Source: Micromonospora inyonensis
GTDB lineage: Bacteria > Actinomycetota > Actinomycetes > Mycobacteriales > Micromonosporaceae
Length of the DNA: 64,000 bases
Assembly (NCBI RefSeq): GCF_900091415.1
Contig: NZ_FMHU01000001.1
Span: 496,001 to 560,000, forward strand
Reading direction: 5' to 3'
Positions 1 through 8,426 of this stretch are shown one piece after another; positions within the stretch are counted from its first letter, which is position 1, and the number at the start of each line of letters is the position of its first letter. The notes under the pieces are model-generated. The model saw only the letters and a program-made list of their open reading frames with translations. It was not told the DNA's origin and ran no database searches. Made by a program: the position numbers and the translations under genes.

Positions 1-1427
1 ACCCGGTGAAGTTCTACGAGCGGGGCGACCGGCCGCTGGAGATCGTCTCCACCCGGCAGTGGTACCTGCGCAACGGCGGCCGGGACGCGGAACTCCGCGC
101 GGACCTGCTGGCCCGGGGCGCGGAGTTGAACTGGGTGCCGGCACACATGCGCCACCGCTACGAGCACTGGGTGGGCGGCCTGACCGGCGACTGGCTGGTC
201 AGTCGGCAGCGGTTCTTCGGCGTGCCGGTGCCGGTGTGGTACCGGCTCGACGACGCTGGCGAGCCGGTCTGGTCCCAGCCTCTCACACCGGACGAGTCCA
301 CGCTCCCGGTCGACCCGTCCAGCGAGCCGGCTCCCGGCTTCGACGAGTCGCACCGCAATCGACCGGGCGGCTTCGTCGGAGACCCGGACGTACTGGACAC
401 TTGGGCCACCTCGTCGCTGACCCCGCAGATCGTCGGCGGCTGGGAGACCGACCCGGACCTGTTCGCCCGGGTCTTCCCGATGGACCTGCGCCCGCAGGGG
501 CAGGAGATCATCCGTACCTGGCTCTTCTCCACGGTGGTCCGCGCGCACGCCGAACACGGGGTGCTGCCCTGGCGGGACGCGGTCCTCTCCGGCTGGATCC
601 TCGACCCGGACCGGAAGAAGATGTCCAAGTCCAAGGGGAACGTGGTGACCCCGATGGCGCTGCTGACCGAGCACGGCTCGGACGCCGTCCGGTACTGGGC
701 TGCCAGCGGCAAGCCCGGCATGGACCTGGCCTTCGACCCGGCGCAGATCCGCATCGGACGGCGGCTGGCCACCAAGCTGCTCAACGCGTCGAAGTTCGCC
801 CTCGGGCTGGGCGCCGCCGACGCGTTGCGCGCCCCGGCGACGGAACCGCTGGACACCGCCATGCTCGCCGAACTCTCCGGCGTGGTCGCGACGGCGACCA
901 CCGCCTTCGACGGGTACGACCACACGGCCGCCCTCCAGGCGACCGAGGCGTTCTTCTGGCGGTTCTGCGACGACTACATCGAACTGGTGAAGGAACGCGC
1001 CTACGGCACCGGGCCCGGGGCGGACTCGGCCCGCGCGGCGCTCGCCACCGCGCTGTCGGCGCAGTTGCGCCTCTTCGCGCCGGTGCTGCCGTACGTGACC
1101 GAGGAGGTCTGGTCGTGGTGGCGGTACGGCTCGGTGCACCGGGCGCCCTGGCCCACCACGCACGAGGTCCAGGGGGCCGTCCGGGGCACCGGTGACCCGG
1201 CGCTGCTGCGGCTGGCCGGGGACGCGTTGAGCCAGGTGCGGCGGGCCAAGTCGGAGCGGAAGCTCTCGATGCGGACACCGGTGCCGTTGGCCGAGGCGCT
1301 CGCCCCGGCCGCCGTGCTCGACCAGCTCGCCCTGGTCGCCGACGACCTGCGTGCCGCCGGCCGGATCACCACCCTGGACCCGGTCCCCGATCGCACCACC
1401 GAACTCGTCATCGCCTGCGCGTTCTGA
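1..1427 (+). CDS. valS: Valine--tRNA ligase, C-terminal part (5' end outside window)
   Basis: Class I aminoacyl-tRNA synthetase that charges tRNA-Val in the cytoplasm. The frame is already open at the left edge (first complete codon at base 3), so the N-terminal half with the HIGH motif is missing. Visible parts are the end of the catalytic domain with KMSKSKGNV (about 628-654), then the anticodon-binding alpha-helical domain. About 474 residues remain of an expected 830-880. The protein ends at ELVIACAF without the long C-terminal coiled coil of E. coli ValS, as in the shorter type-2 ValS class. It converges on the ABC operon, with a palindromic repeat in between. Confidence 0.95.
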   Translation, partial: PVKFYERGDRPLEIVSTRQWYLRNGGRDAELRADLLARGAELNWVPAHMRHRYEHWVGGLTGDWLVSRQRFFGVPVPVWYRLDDAGEPVWSQPLTPDESTLPVDPSSEPAPGFDESHRNRPGGFVGDPDVLDTWATSSLTPQIVGGWETDPDLFARVFPMDLRPQGQEIIRTWLFSTVVRAHAEHGVLPWRDAVLSGWILDPDRKKMSKSKGNVVTPMALLTEHGSDAVRYWAASGKPGMDLAFDPAQIRIGRRLATKLLNASKFALGLGAADALRAPATEPLDTAMLAELSGVVATATTAFDGYDHTAALQATEAFFWRFCDDYIELVKERAYGTGPGADSARAALATALSAQLRLFAPVLPYVTEEVWSWWRYGSVHRAPWPTTHEVQGAVRGTGDPALLRLAGDALSQVRRAKSERKLSMRTPVPLAEALAPAAVLDQLALVADDLRAAGRITTLDPVPDRTTELVIACAF

Positions 1428-1453
1428 CGTGGTGGTGGCGGTGCGTGTTTGGT

Positions 1454-1537
1454 GGTAGCAGGGGACCCCTGTTACCGCATTTTGATGAGCAGGGGACCCC
1501 TGCTACCACCTGATGAGGAGGAGGGGTCCCCTGCCAC
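1454..1537. repeat. Dispersed palindromic element, copy 1 (with an extra half unit)
   Basis: Two near-identical units with core GCAGGGGACCCCTG lie at 1458-1472 and 1489-1503, flanked by GGTA/TACC, around an 18-nt loop containing ACCGCATTTTG. They can pair as one long stem-loop (1454-1507). A third, inverted unit (GGGGTCCCCTGCCACC) follows at about 1522-1537. It lies between convergent valS and the ABC permease gene, so it may also act as a bidirectional terminator. Related copies lie at 13338, 26454, 44257 and 63878. Confidence 0.85.
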
Positions 1538-1541
1538 CACC

Positions 1542-2252
1542 TCAGCTGGTCTCGCCGGCGACGCTGAAGGATCGGAGACGGCGGACCGCCAGGGCGGTGA
1601 AGCCGAGGACGGCCAGCGTGGTCATCACCGCCGACACCGGCACGGACACCGTGGTGGAGAGCAGTGCGGTGGGGGCGATCCGGTCGGCGAGCGCGATCAC
1701 GTACTGCTGGATGGAGAGCACCTTGGTGCCGCTGACGAAGTTGCCGAGCAGCCCCTCCCAGATCAGCACGTAGACCAGACCGAGCAGCACCGGTCGCCGG
1801 GTGACCAGGCTGAGCGCCACGAACAGGGCCGAGTACGCCAGCGCGCCGACCGCCGACGCGAGCGCCAGCGCCAGGCCGAAGCGGACCGAGTGGGCGAGCA
1901 CGCCCGCGACGTAGAGCGGCACGGCGCAGGAGACCGCGGTGACCACGGCCGCCACCCCGAGTTTCGGCAGCACGATCTGCCAGCGGGGCAGCGGCTTGGT
2001 CAGGATGTGCACCACGGTGCCGTCGTCGATCTCGGCACCGAGCACGCCGGTGCCGACGATCAGGGCGACCACCGGCAGCACCACGGCCAGGCCCAGCCCG
2101 ACCAGCACCGGCGGCCCCCACTGGCCGGGGTCGACCCCGAGCGCCCGGGAGAGCACCGCCAGCCCCACCACGATCAACGGCAGCGGGATGAGCATCAGGA
2201 ACCGGCGGCGGCCGAAGAGGCCCCGGGCGGTGATCCAGGTGACGGTCGACAT
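1542..2252 (-). CDS. ABC transporter permease (ABC-2 type)
   Basis: A 236-residue membrane protein with about six hydrophobic segments (starting near residues 19, 49, 95, 125, 153 and 203) and no ATPase motifs. It is the last gene of a four-gene minus-strand operon (5021 to 1542) that alternates ATPase and permease. The sequence fits ABC-2 permeases that work with a separate ATPase, usually for export or membrane remodelling. The likely partner is the ATPase encoded just upstream (2319-3230). ATG start; the substrate cannot be told from sequence. Confidence 0.8.
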   Translation of the reverse strand: MSTVTWITARGLFGRRRFLMLIPLPLIVVGLAVLSRALGVDPGQWGPPVLVGLGLAVVLPVVALIVGTGVLGAEIDDGTVVHILTKPLPRWQIVLPKLGVAAVVTAVSCAVPLYVAGVLAHSVRFGLALALASAVGALAYSALFVALSLVTRRPVLLGLVYVLIWEGLLGNFVSGTKVLSIQQYVIALADRIAPTALLSTTVSVPVSAVMTTLAVLGFTALAVRRLRSFSVAGETS

Positions 2253-2270
2253 GTCAGCCTCTTCCGTGCG

Positions 2271-2321
2271 TGACTGCGGGACTCACTCGCTGCGCTCGTT
2301 CATTCCTCGCCCGCACAGTCA
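2271..2321 (-). terminator. Intra-operon hairpin overlapping an ABC ATPase stop codon
   Basis: TGACTG-CGGG (2271-2280) pairs with CCCG-CA-CAGTCA (2310-2321), leaving a two-base bulge and a 29-nt loop that itself contains the palindrome-rich CGCTGCGCTCG. It overlaps the stop codon of the upstream ATPase gene and precedes the permease gene. It has no U-tract, so attenuation or mRNA processing is as likely as termination. Confidence 0.35.
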
Positions 2322-3230
2322 TGCCTCCACCAGGTAGGAGAAGACGCTCTCCAGGGACTCGTCCTCGGGCAGCAGTCGCCGCACCCGGATGCCCCGGTCG
2401 AGCGCGATCCGGGGCAACGCGCGGGTGAACGCCCCGTAGTCGCCCGCCCGTACGGTCAACCCGGAACGGTCCAGTTCGACCCCGTTGACCGACGGCTCGC
2501 CCATCAGCGCCACGGCCAGCGCCCGGTCGTCGGTGGACTGGACCGCGAAGACGTGCGGCCGGTTCGTCATCAGCCGGCGGATCGTGCGGAAGTCGCCGGA
2601 GGCGGCCAGCCGCCCGGCCACCATCACCTGGACGGTGCCGGAGACCTGCTCGACCTCCTCCAGGATGTGCGAGCTGAACAGGATGGTCCGGCCGGCGTCG
2701 CCGAGGCTGTGCAGCAGTTGCATCATGTGCAGCCGCTGGCGCGGGTCCATGCCGTTGAAGGGCTCGTCGAGCAGGAGCACCTGCGGGTCGTGCACCAGCG
2801 CGGCGGCCACCCGGGTGCGTTGCCGCATGCCCTTGGAGTAGGTGCCGATCCGGCGCCCCTGCGCGCTCTCCATCTCGACCAGGCCGATCGCCCGCCGGGC
2901 CGCCGCCTCCGGGTCGGGCAGCTTGTGCAGCTTGGCACTGGCCAGGACGAACTCGTACGCGGTGAGGAAGGTCTGCACCGCCTCGCGCTCGCTGACCAGA
3001 CCGAGCCGCCGGTACACGTCCGGGTTGCGCCAGGTGGGCGTGCCGTCGAGGGTGACCGTGCCCCGGGACGGGGACAGGAACCCGGCCATCATGTGCAGCA
3101 GGGTGGTCTTGCCGGCCCCGTTCGGACCGAGCAGGCCGGTCACCCCCGGGCCGAGGGACATGGTGACGTCGTTGACCGCCACCACGTTGCCGTACCAGCG
3201 GGAGACGCCGGCCAGGGTCATTTCACTCAT
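2319..3230 (-). CDS. ABC transporter ATP-binding protein
   Basis: A 303-residue nucleotide-binding subunit. It shows Walker A GPNGAGKTT near residue 36, signature YSKGMRQR, Walker B with LLLDEPFNGMDP, and the switch His in SSHILEE. The roughly 80-residue C-terminal extension after the core fold is typical of ATPases serving ABC-2 exporters. Its ATG overlaps the stop of the preceding permease gene (ATGA, 3227-3230), which implies translational coupling. The substrate is unknown. Confidence 0.88.
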   Translation of the reverse strand: MSEMTLAGVSRWYGNVVAVNDVTMSLGPGVTGLLGPNGAGKTTLLHMMAGFLSPSRGTVTLDGTPTWRNPDVYRRLGLVSEREAVQTFLTAYEFVLASAKLHKLPDPEAAARRAIGLVEMESAQGRRIGTYSKGMRQRTRVAAALVHDPQVLLLDEPFNGMDPRQRLHMMQLLHSLGDAGRTILFSSHILEEVEQVSGTVQVMVAGRLAASGDFRTIRRLMTNRPHVFAVQSTDDRALAVALMGEPSVNGVELDRSGLTVRAGDYGAFTRALPRIALDRGIRVRRLLPEDESLESVFSYLVEA

Positions 3231-4114
3231 GCGGAGGCGACCTTCCGGTAACGGACGAGCAGCAGCGCGACGGAGGCGGCCACCAGGACCACGGCGGCCA
3301 CGGCGTAGAGCGGGCCGAATCCGCCGATCGGGAGGTCCGTCGAGCCGCCGCCGGGCGAGGAGAGCAGGTCACCGAGGGCCCAGCCGCCGATCGCCTGCAC
3401 CAGGGTGGACGGGGACGCCAGGAAGGCCAGCTCGTTGACCGTGTTCGACGGCATCACCTGGAGCGTGCCGACGATCGGAGTCGTCATCAGGAACACCGCG
3501 ACCACGCCACCGGCGGCGAACGCCCGCTTGCCGGTGAGCGAGGCGACCAGCAGCCCGACCGAGGCGAAGACCACCGCCCACAGCCCGGCGTAGAGCAGCC
3601 CGGGCAGCAGGTCGAGCAGTTCGTCCCAGGCACCCCGCCAGCCCTTGCCGGTGGTGAACGCGGCCCCGATGAACATCAGCAGTTGCGGTGCGCCGAGCAG
3701 CAGCCAGAGCGCGGTCACCAGGGCGGCGAGCTTGGCCAGTGGGTAGTCGGAGCGGGGCAGCGGCCGGGAGAAGTAGAGCGGGAGCACGCCGCTGCGCAGG
3801 TCCCGGGAGACCAGCTCGGGCGCGACCACCGCGACGAAGAAGATCACCAGCCAGCTCATCGCGTCGGCGAACTGGGCGTACGTCAGCACGACCTCGCCGA
3901 TCTGGGTACGTACCGCGGTCGCCCCGGCGGCGACCACGACGACGATCGCCACGATCAGCCAGGGGAAGATCTTGGCCTTGGCGCTGCGGCCGAGGCCGAA
4001 CGCGGTCCGCAGACCGTGCCCGTAGAGCGCGCCGAAGACCTCCCGGCGGCCGAGGCGGGGGCCGGTGTAGCGCTGGTAGCCGATGTCGTGGATGACCCCG
4101 GTCGGCTCAGGCAT
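3227..4114 (-). CDS. ABC transporter permease subunit
   Basis: A 295-residue integral membrane protein with a cytoplasmic N-terminus (IHDIGYQRYTGPRLGR) and about six hydrophobic spans. The N-terminal pattern and a large hydrophilic loop after the second span resemble ABC-2 family exporter permeases of actinomycetes. Start and stop codons overlap those of the flanking ATPase genes by 8 and 4 bases, so all three are probably translated together. It most likely pairs with the ATPase at 4107-5021. Substrate unknown. Confidence 0.82.
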   Translation of the reverse strand: MPEPTGVIHDIGYQRYTGPRLGRREVFGALYGHGLRTAFGLGRSAKAKIFPWLIVAIVVVVAAGATAVRTQIGEVVLTYAQFADAMSWLVIFFVAVVAPELVSRDLRSGVLPLYFSRPLPRSDYPLAKLAALVTALWLLLGAPQLLMFIGAAFTTGKGWRGAWDELLDLLPGLLYAGLWAVVFASVGLLVASLTGKRAFAAGGVVAVFLMTTPIVGTLQVMPSNTVNELAFLASPSTLVQAIGGWALGDLLSSPGGGSTDLPIGGFGPLYAVAAVVLVAASVALLLVRYRKVASA

Positions 4115-5021
4115 TGATCGACTCCCTCGGTGCGAAGAGTTCGGCCACCCGGTGCCGGCGCTGGTCGAGCCGGTGCAGCGGCAGGTCCAGCTCGGCGACC
4201 GCGCCGAGGATCAGGTCGTAGGTCCCCTCGTCGGCGAGCGGGACGAGCAGCATCCGGCCGTCCCGCCCCACCGGGAGGTCGAGCGCGGCGAGGCGGGTGG
4301 CGAGTTGCTCCGTACCCTCGCTGACCTCGACGGCGAGGATGTCGGTCGCGGAGGTCATCGCGGAGATCCGGTCGGCGCGCAGCAGCCGCCCGCCGTCGAT
4401 GGCGACCAGGGTGTCGCAGATCCGCTCGACCTCGCCGAGCAGGTGCGAGCAGACCACCACGGAGATGCCGAACTCGGTGCCGATGCGGTGGACGAGGTTG
4501 AGCATCGCGTCCCGACCGGCCGGGTCGAGGCCGTTGGTCGGCTCGTCGAGCAGGAGCAGGTCCGGGTCGTGTACCAGCGCCTGGGCCAGCTTGACCCGCT
4601 GTTTCATGCCGGTGGAGTAGCCGCCGACCGGCCGGTACCGCTCCTCGTAGAGGCCGACGTGACGCAGCGCCTCGGAGGCCCGCTCCCGGGCCACGGTGCG
4701 GGGCAGCCCGCTGATCCGGCCGAGGTGGGTGACGAACTCGGCGGCGGAGAGGTCGGGCGGGAGGCAGTCGTGTTCGGGCATGTAACCGACCCGGGCCCGG
4801 ACGCCGGCCGGGTCGGTGGTCGGGTCGAGACCAAGCACCCGGACCCGGCCGCTGGTCGGGGCGAGCAGGCCAAGCAGGATCTTGATGAGGGTGGACTTGC
4901 CGGCGCCGTTGGCACCGACCAGCCCGACGATTCCCGGTTCGACCGCGACGGTCAGGTCGGCCAGCGCCGTGACCCGTCCGCCGTAGGTCTTGGTCAGCGA
5001 CTCGGTCGCGAGCAGTGTCAC
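4107..5021 (-). CDS. ABC transporter ATP-binding protein (first gene of operon)
   Basis: A 304-residue ATPase with Walker A GANGAGKST, signature YSTGMKQR, Walker B LLLLDEPTNGLDP and switch CSHLLGE. The frame stays open further upstream, but homology begins at the GTG codon at 5021 (VTLLATESLTKTYGG), and longer starts would run into the divergent DM13 gene. It heads the four-gene operon 5021-1542. The promoter probably lies in the 150-bp divergent gap with the DM13 gene. Exported substrate unknown. Confidence 0.87.
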   Translation of the reverse strand: MTLLATESLTKTYGGRVTALADLTVAVEPGIVGLVGANGAGKSTLIKILLGLLAPTSGRVRVLGLDPTTDPAGVRARVGYMPEHDCLPPDLSAAEFVTHLGRISGLPRTVARERASEALRHVGLYEERYRPVGGYSTGMKQRVKLAQALVHDPDLLLLDEPTNGLDPAGRDAMLNLVHRIGTEFGISVVVCSHLLGEVERICDTLVAIDGGRLLRADRISAMTSATDILAVEVSEGTEQLATRLAALDLPVGRDGRMLLVPLADEGTYDLILGAVAELDLPLHRLDQRRHRVAELFAPRESINA

Positions 5022-5175
5022 GTCGCCCAGCCTAGGGAGGCGACGCACCTCCGGGACACCCGGCGCGCCCCTGATCTCGGCGGCATCGTCCACTAGGGGA
5101 CGGCCGGTGGTTCCTCCGGACGCACCGGCGGGCGCCGGTGGTGGGCACAGCGGCGGCTCGGGCAGAATCCCACCC

Positions 5176-5750
5176 ATGTTCCTCCGCCTGTGGCGTACTC
5201 CGGCGGCCTGGGTCGCCGTCACCGTCCTCGCCGCGGGCGCGACGCTGGGCCTGTTCTGGTTCCAGCCGTGGAAGCTGGTCACCGACACCGAGGTCCGGGA
5301 GAACCTGGCCACGGTGCCGACCACCACGCCCGTACCGTCGGGCACGCCGGGCGCGGGCACGCCGGGCGGGTCACCGTCGGCGGCACCGGCCGGTCCCGTC
5401 GTGGTACGTCAGGGAAGCTTCGTCACCCACGAGCACGAGACCTCGGGCCGGGCCCGGATCGTCCGGTTCCCGGATGGGCGTACCGCCTGGAACTGGTCGG
5501 CCTGGACACCTCGAACGGACCGGACCTGCGGGTGTGGCTGACCGATCGACCGGTCCGCACCGGTGTGGCGGCCTGGCGGGTCTTCGACGACGGCCGCTGG
5601 GTGGAACTCGGTCGGTTGAAGGGAAACCGGGGCGACCAGGCGTACCGGATCCCCGCCGGCACCGACCTCACCGGACTGACCAGCGTCTCTGTCTGGTGCA
5701 AGCGGTTCGCGGTCTCCTTCGGGGCGGCTCCGCTGGAGGCCGTGCGCTGA
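5176..5750 (+). pseudogene. DM13-domain membrane/secreted protein, single-base frameshift
   Basis: Translation from ATG 5176 gives an N-terminal hydrophobic anchor, a Pro/Thr/Ser-rich linker and the start of a DM13 domain (GSFVTHEHETSGRARIVRFPDG), then runs off-frame to a stop at 5541. The rest of the domain (YRLELVGLDTSNGPDLRVWL and the conserved C-terminal SVSVWCKRFAVSFG) continues in another frame to a stop at 5750. The frames join near 5477 if one G is restored in the run GATGGGCG. DM13 domains are proposed redox or metal-binding modules. This is either a recent frameshift or a homopolymer sequencing error; repaired length is about 191 residues. Confidence 0.8.
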
Positions 5751-5836
5751 TCCGTGGGCCACGATGGTGGGTGGCGCTCTCGACCGATCGCCGGTGGGCT
5801 GAGAAACTGTGTGCCGGTCAGCGAGTGGGGGGTGTG

Positions 5837-7366
5837 ATGAGCAACGGCTGGGTGCTGCCCGACGACGTGCTCCGGGACGCGCCGGTGTTCACACCGCGTC
5901 CAGGTGAACTCGCCGACCTGGAACTGCTGCTCAGCGGGGCGTACGCGCCACTGACCGGCTTCATGACGCGGGCCGATCTGACCTCGCTCAGTCGTCGGGG
6001 CCGGCTCGCCGACGGGACGCCCTGGCCGGTGCCGGTGACCCTCCAGGTGCCGACGGCGGTGGCCGAGGGGTTGCGGTCGGACGATCCGGCGGGCCGGGTG
6101 CTGGTGCTCACCGACGGCGAGGGCGCTCCACTCGCCGCGCTCGACGTGCAGGACGTCTGGTCCGGCCGGGACGGCACCGCCGGGCTGGGGGGCCCCGTCC
6201 ACCGGCTCGGTGACGGCGGCCACGCCCCGTTCCAGCGGCTGCGACGTACCCCGGAGGAGGTCCGGGCGCTGCTGCCTCCCGGGCGGGTGCTCGGGGTGAT
6301 CGCCGACCGGCCGCTGCACCGGCCGCAGCTCGCCCAGATCGCGCACGCGACCCGTACGCTCGGCGCGCACCTGCTGGTGATGATCCCGGTGGGCGAGGAG
6401 GCTACCGGGGGTCTGCCGCCCGAGGCCCTGGTCCGCGCGGTCTTCGCCGCCCGGGACCGGATGCCCCCGGCGACCCTGATCACGGTGCCGCTGGCCCGTC
6501 GGCGGGACGAGATCAGCGACGCGCTGCTGCGCGCCCGGGTCTCCGCCGCCTACGGGGTGACCCACCTGCTCTCCACCGAGGAGACGCTCTCCGGGGCCGG
6601 ACTGCGGGTACTGGTGCCCCGGGAGCTGGCCTACGACAACCGGGACGGACAGTGGCGCTGGCGGGACGACATCCCACCGCGCAACCGGCGGCTGGCGCTC
6701 ACCCAGGAGGAGATCGACGACCACCTGGACCGGGGCTTCCCGCTGCCGGAGTGGCACACCCCACCGGCGGTGGCGAAGGAACTGACCCGGGCCCGGCCGC
6801 CGCTGCGGCACCGGGGTCTGGTGGTCTTCCTGACCGGGCTCTCCGGCTCGGGCAAGTCGACGATCGCCAGCGGGCTGGCCGACGCGCTGCGGGAGGCCGG
6901 GGACCGGACGATCACCCTGCTCGACGGGGACGTGGTGCGGCGGGAACTCTCCGCCGGCCTGACGTTCAGCCGGGCGGACCGGGACCTCAACGTGCGGCGC
7001 ATCGGCTGGGTCGCCGCCGAGATCGCCCGGCACCGGGGGGTGGCGATCTGCTGCCCGATCGCCCCGTACGCCCAGGCGCGGGCGACCGCCCGGGAGATGG
7101 CGGCGGCGGCCGGTGCGGGTTTCGTGCTGGTCCACGTCGCCACTCCACTGGCGGTCTGCGAGCAGCGGGACCGCAAGGGCCTCTACGCCCGGGCCCGGGC
7201 CGGGCTGCTCACCGGGATGACCGGTGTCGACGACCCGTACGAGACGCCGACCGACGCGGACCTGGTGGTGGACACCTCGGACATCTCGATCGAGGAGGCG
7301 GTGCAGCGGGTGCTGCACCTGCTGACCGAGACCGGGTGGATCGAACCCCGCCTGTTGCCGGCCTGA
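5837..7366 (+). CDS. cysC: Fused ATP-sulfurylase-like domain and adenylyl-sulfate kinase
   Basis: A 509-residue protein. Residues 1-320 have an ATP-sulfurylase fold (PUA-like N-terminus LSGAYAPLTGFM, then GVTHLLSTEETLSGAGLRVLVPRELAY). Residues 325-509 are an APS kinase with Walker A GLSGSGKST (334-342), LLDGDVVRREL, FSRADRDLNVRRIG, KGLYARAR and TGVDDPYETP, all kinase signatures. It would convert APS to PAPS. The sulfurylase part lacks the usual QTRNPxHRxH loop and has ADRPLHRPQ instead, so its activity is doubtful. ATG 5837 is chosen after a GGGGGG ribosome-binding stretch. No other cys genes are nearby. Confidence 0.88.
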   Translation: MSNGWVLPDDVLRDAPVFTPRPGELADLELLLSGAYAPLTGFMTRADLTSLSRRGRLADGTPWPVPVTLQVPTAVAEGLRSDDPAGRVLVLTDGEGAPLAALDVQDVWSGRDGTAGLGGPVHRLGDGGHAPFQRLRRTPEEVRALLPPGRVLGVIADRPLHRPQLAQIAHATRTLGAHLLVMIPVGEEATGGLPPEALVRAVFAARDRMPPATLITVPLARRRDEISDALLRARVSAAYGVTHLLSTEETLSGAGLRVLVPRELAYDNRDGQWRWRDDIPPRNRRLALTQEEIDDHLDRGFPLPEWHTPPAVAKELTRARPPLRHRGLVVFLTGLSGSGKSTIASGLADALREAGDRTITLLDGDVVRRELSAGLTFSRADRDLNVRRIGWVAAEIARHRGVAICCPIAPYAQARATAREMAAAAGAGFVLVHVATPLAVCEQRDRKGLYARARAGLLTGMTGVDDPYETPTDADLVVDTSDISIEEAVQRVLHLLTETGWIEPRLLPA

Positions 7367-7385
7367 CCCCGCCCGGCCCCGCCCC

Positions 7386-7461
7386 GCCGCGTTTCGACCC
7401 GGCCCGCCCGGCACCGCCGCGTTTCGACCCGGCCCGACCCGCCCCGTTTCGACCCGGCCCG
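7386..7461. repeat. Short GC-rich tandem repeat
   Basis: The 16-mer GTTTCGACCCGGCCCG occurs three times, at 7391, 7421 and 7446 (spacing 30 and 25 bases), inside a C/G-only tract just after the cysC stop. It has no open frame of its own with gene-like features and may be a slippage-generated spacer. Confidence 0.75.
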
Positions 7462-7525
7462 GCCGGCCCCGGCCCCGTATCGCCCCGGCCGGCTCGGCTT
7501 CCGTACCCTGCCCTCGTCGCGCTAA

Positions 7526-7558
7526 TGTTCATATTTGTTGGAACACGTTCGAGAACGT
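7526..7558. promoter_or_regulatory. Candidate operator/promoter for the deoR-galT operon
   Basis: An AT-rich island within GC-rich DNA, 55-90 bases before the DeoR gene. It contains TGTTC-N10-GAACA (7526-7545) directly followed by the near-perfect palindrome ACGTTC-GA-GAACGT (7545-7558). Repeated TTC/GAA half-sites suit autoregulation by the adjacent DeoR-family protein. Binding is inferred only from position and symmetry. Confidence 0.5.
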
Positions 7559-7613
7559 CGACGGCGGGGAAGCGCACGAACGGAAGCGACCGCACGGGAA
7601 GCGGAGGTCGGAG

Positions 7614-8426
7614 ATGCTGGCGCGGCAGCGACAAGCGGCCATCCTGGAGCGGGTCCGGGCGACCGGCGGGGTACGGGTCAGCGAGCTGGCCGCCGAGTTC
7701 GGCGTCTCCGACATGACCATCCGTCGCGACCTGGACGCGCTGGCCGCCCAGGGACTGCTGGCCAAGGTGCACGGCGGGGCGACGGTGGCCGACCCGTCGG
7801 CAGCCGACGAACCCGGCTTCGACGCCAAGTCGGTGCGGCAGCCGGCCGAGAAGGCACTGATCGCCGCGCACGCCGCGCGGCTGGTCCGCCCCGGCGCGGC
7901 CGTGGCCCTCTCCGCCGGTACGACCACCGCCGCGCTGGCGCGGCGCCTGGTGGACGTGCCGGGACTGACCGTGGTGACCAACTCGTTGCCGGTGGCGGAG
8001 GTCTTCCACACCGCCGGACGGTCGGACCAGGCGGTGATCCTCACCGGCGGTGTACGGACCCCCTCGGATGCGCTGGTCGGGCCACTGGCGGTGGCGGCGA
8101 TCCGCTCGCTGCACCTGGACGTGCTCTTCCTCGGGGTGCACGGGATCAGCGAGCGGGCCGGCTTCACCACGCCGAACCTGATGGAGGCGGAGACCAACCA
8201 GGCGCTGATGGCCTCCGCCGACCGACTGGTGGTGCTCGCCGACCACACCAAGTGGGGACTGGTCGGCCTCTGCTCGATCGGCGAGCTGGGCTGCGCGGAC
8301 GTGGTGGTGGTCGACGACCGGCTGCCCGAGGAGGGCCGCCGGGTGCTGTCCGAACAGGTGGCGGAACTGATCGTCGTGGAACGGTCGACGGACGGCCGCG
8401 CGGCGGCAGAAGGGACACCGGCATGA
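7614..8426 (+). CDS. DeoR/GlpR-family transcriptional regulator
   Basis: A 270-residue repressor. The N-terminal winged helix-turn-helix (RVSELAAEFGVSDMTIRRDL, about residues 18-37) is typical of DeoR proteins. The C-terminal DeoRC sugar-phosphate sensor domain has the signature SAGTTTAAL and a conserved ADHTKWG near residue 205. ATG 7614 follows GGAGGTCGGAG. The stop overlaps the galT start (ATGA), so it probably controls galactose utilisation with a sugar phosphate as inducer. A palindromic candidate operator lies at 7526-7558. Confidence 0.9.
   Translation: MLARQRQAAILERVRATGGVRVSELAAEFGVSDMTIRRDLDALAAQGLLAKVHGGATVADPSAADEPGFDAKSVRQPAEKALIAAHAARLVRPGAAVALSAGTTTAALARRLVDVPGLTVVTNSLPVAEVFHTAGRSDQAVILTGGVRTPSDALVGPLAVAAIRSLHLDVLFLGVHGISERAGFTTPNLMEAETNQALMASADRLVVLADHTKWGLVGLCSIGELGCADVVVVDDRLPEEGRRVLSEQVAELIVVERSTDGRAAAEGTPA

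Noticed and set aside
5423..7414. Very long minus-strand frame (663 codons) opposite cysC
   Set aside because: It is the shadow of a GC-rich coding region; the plus strand has clear kinase and sulfurylase motifs, while the minus frame is Gly/Pro/Arg/His-rich and motif-free.
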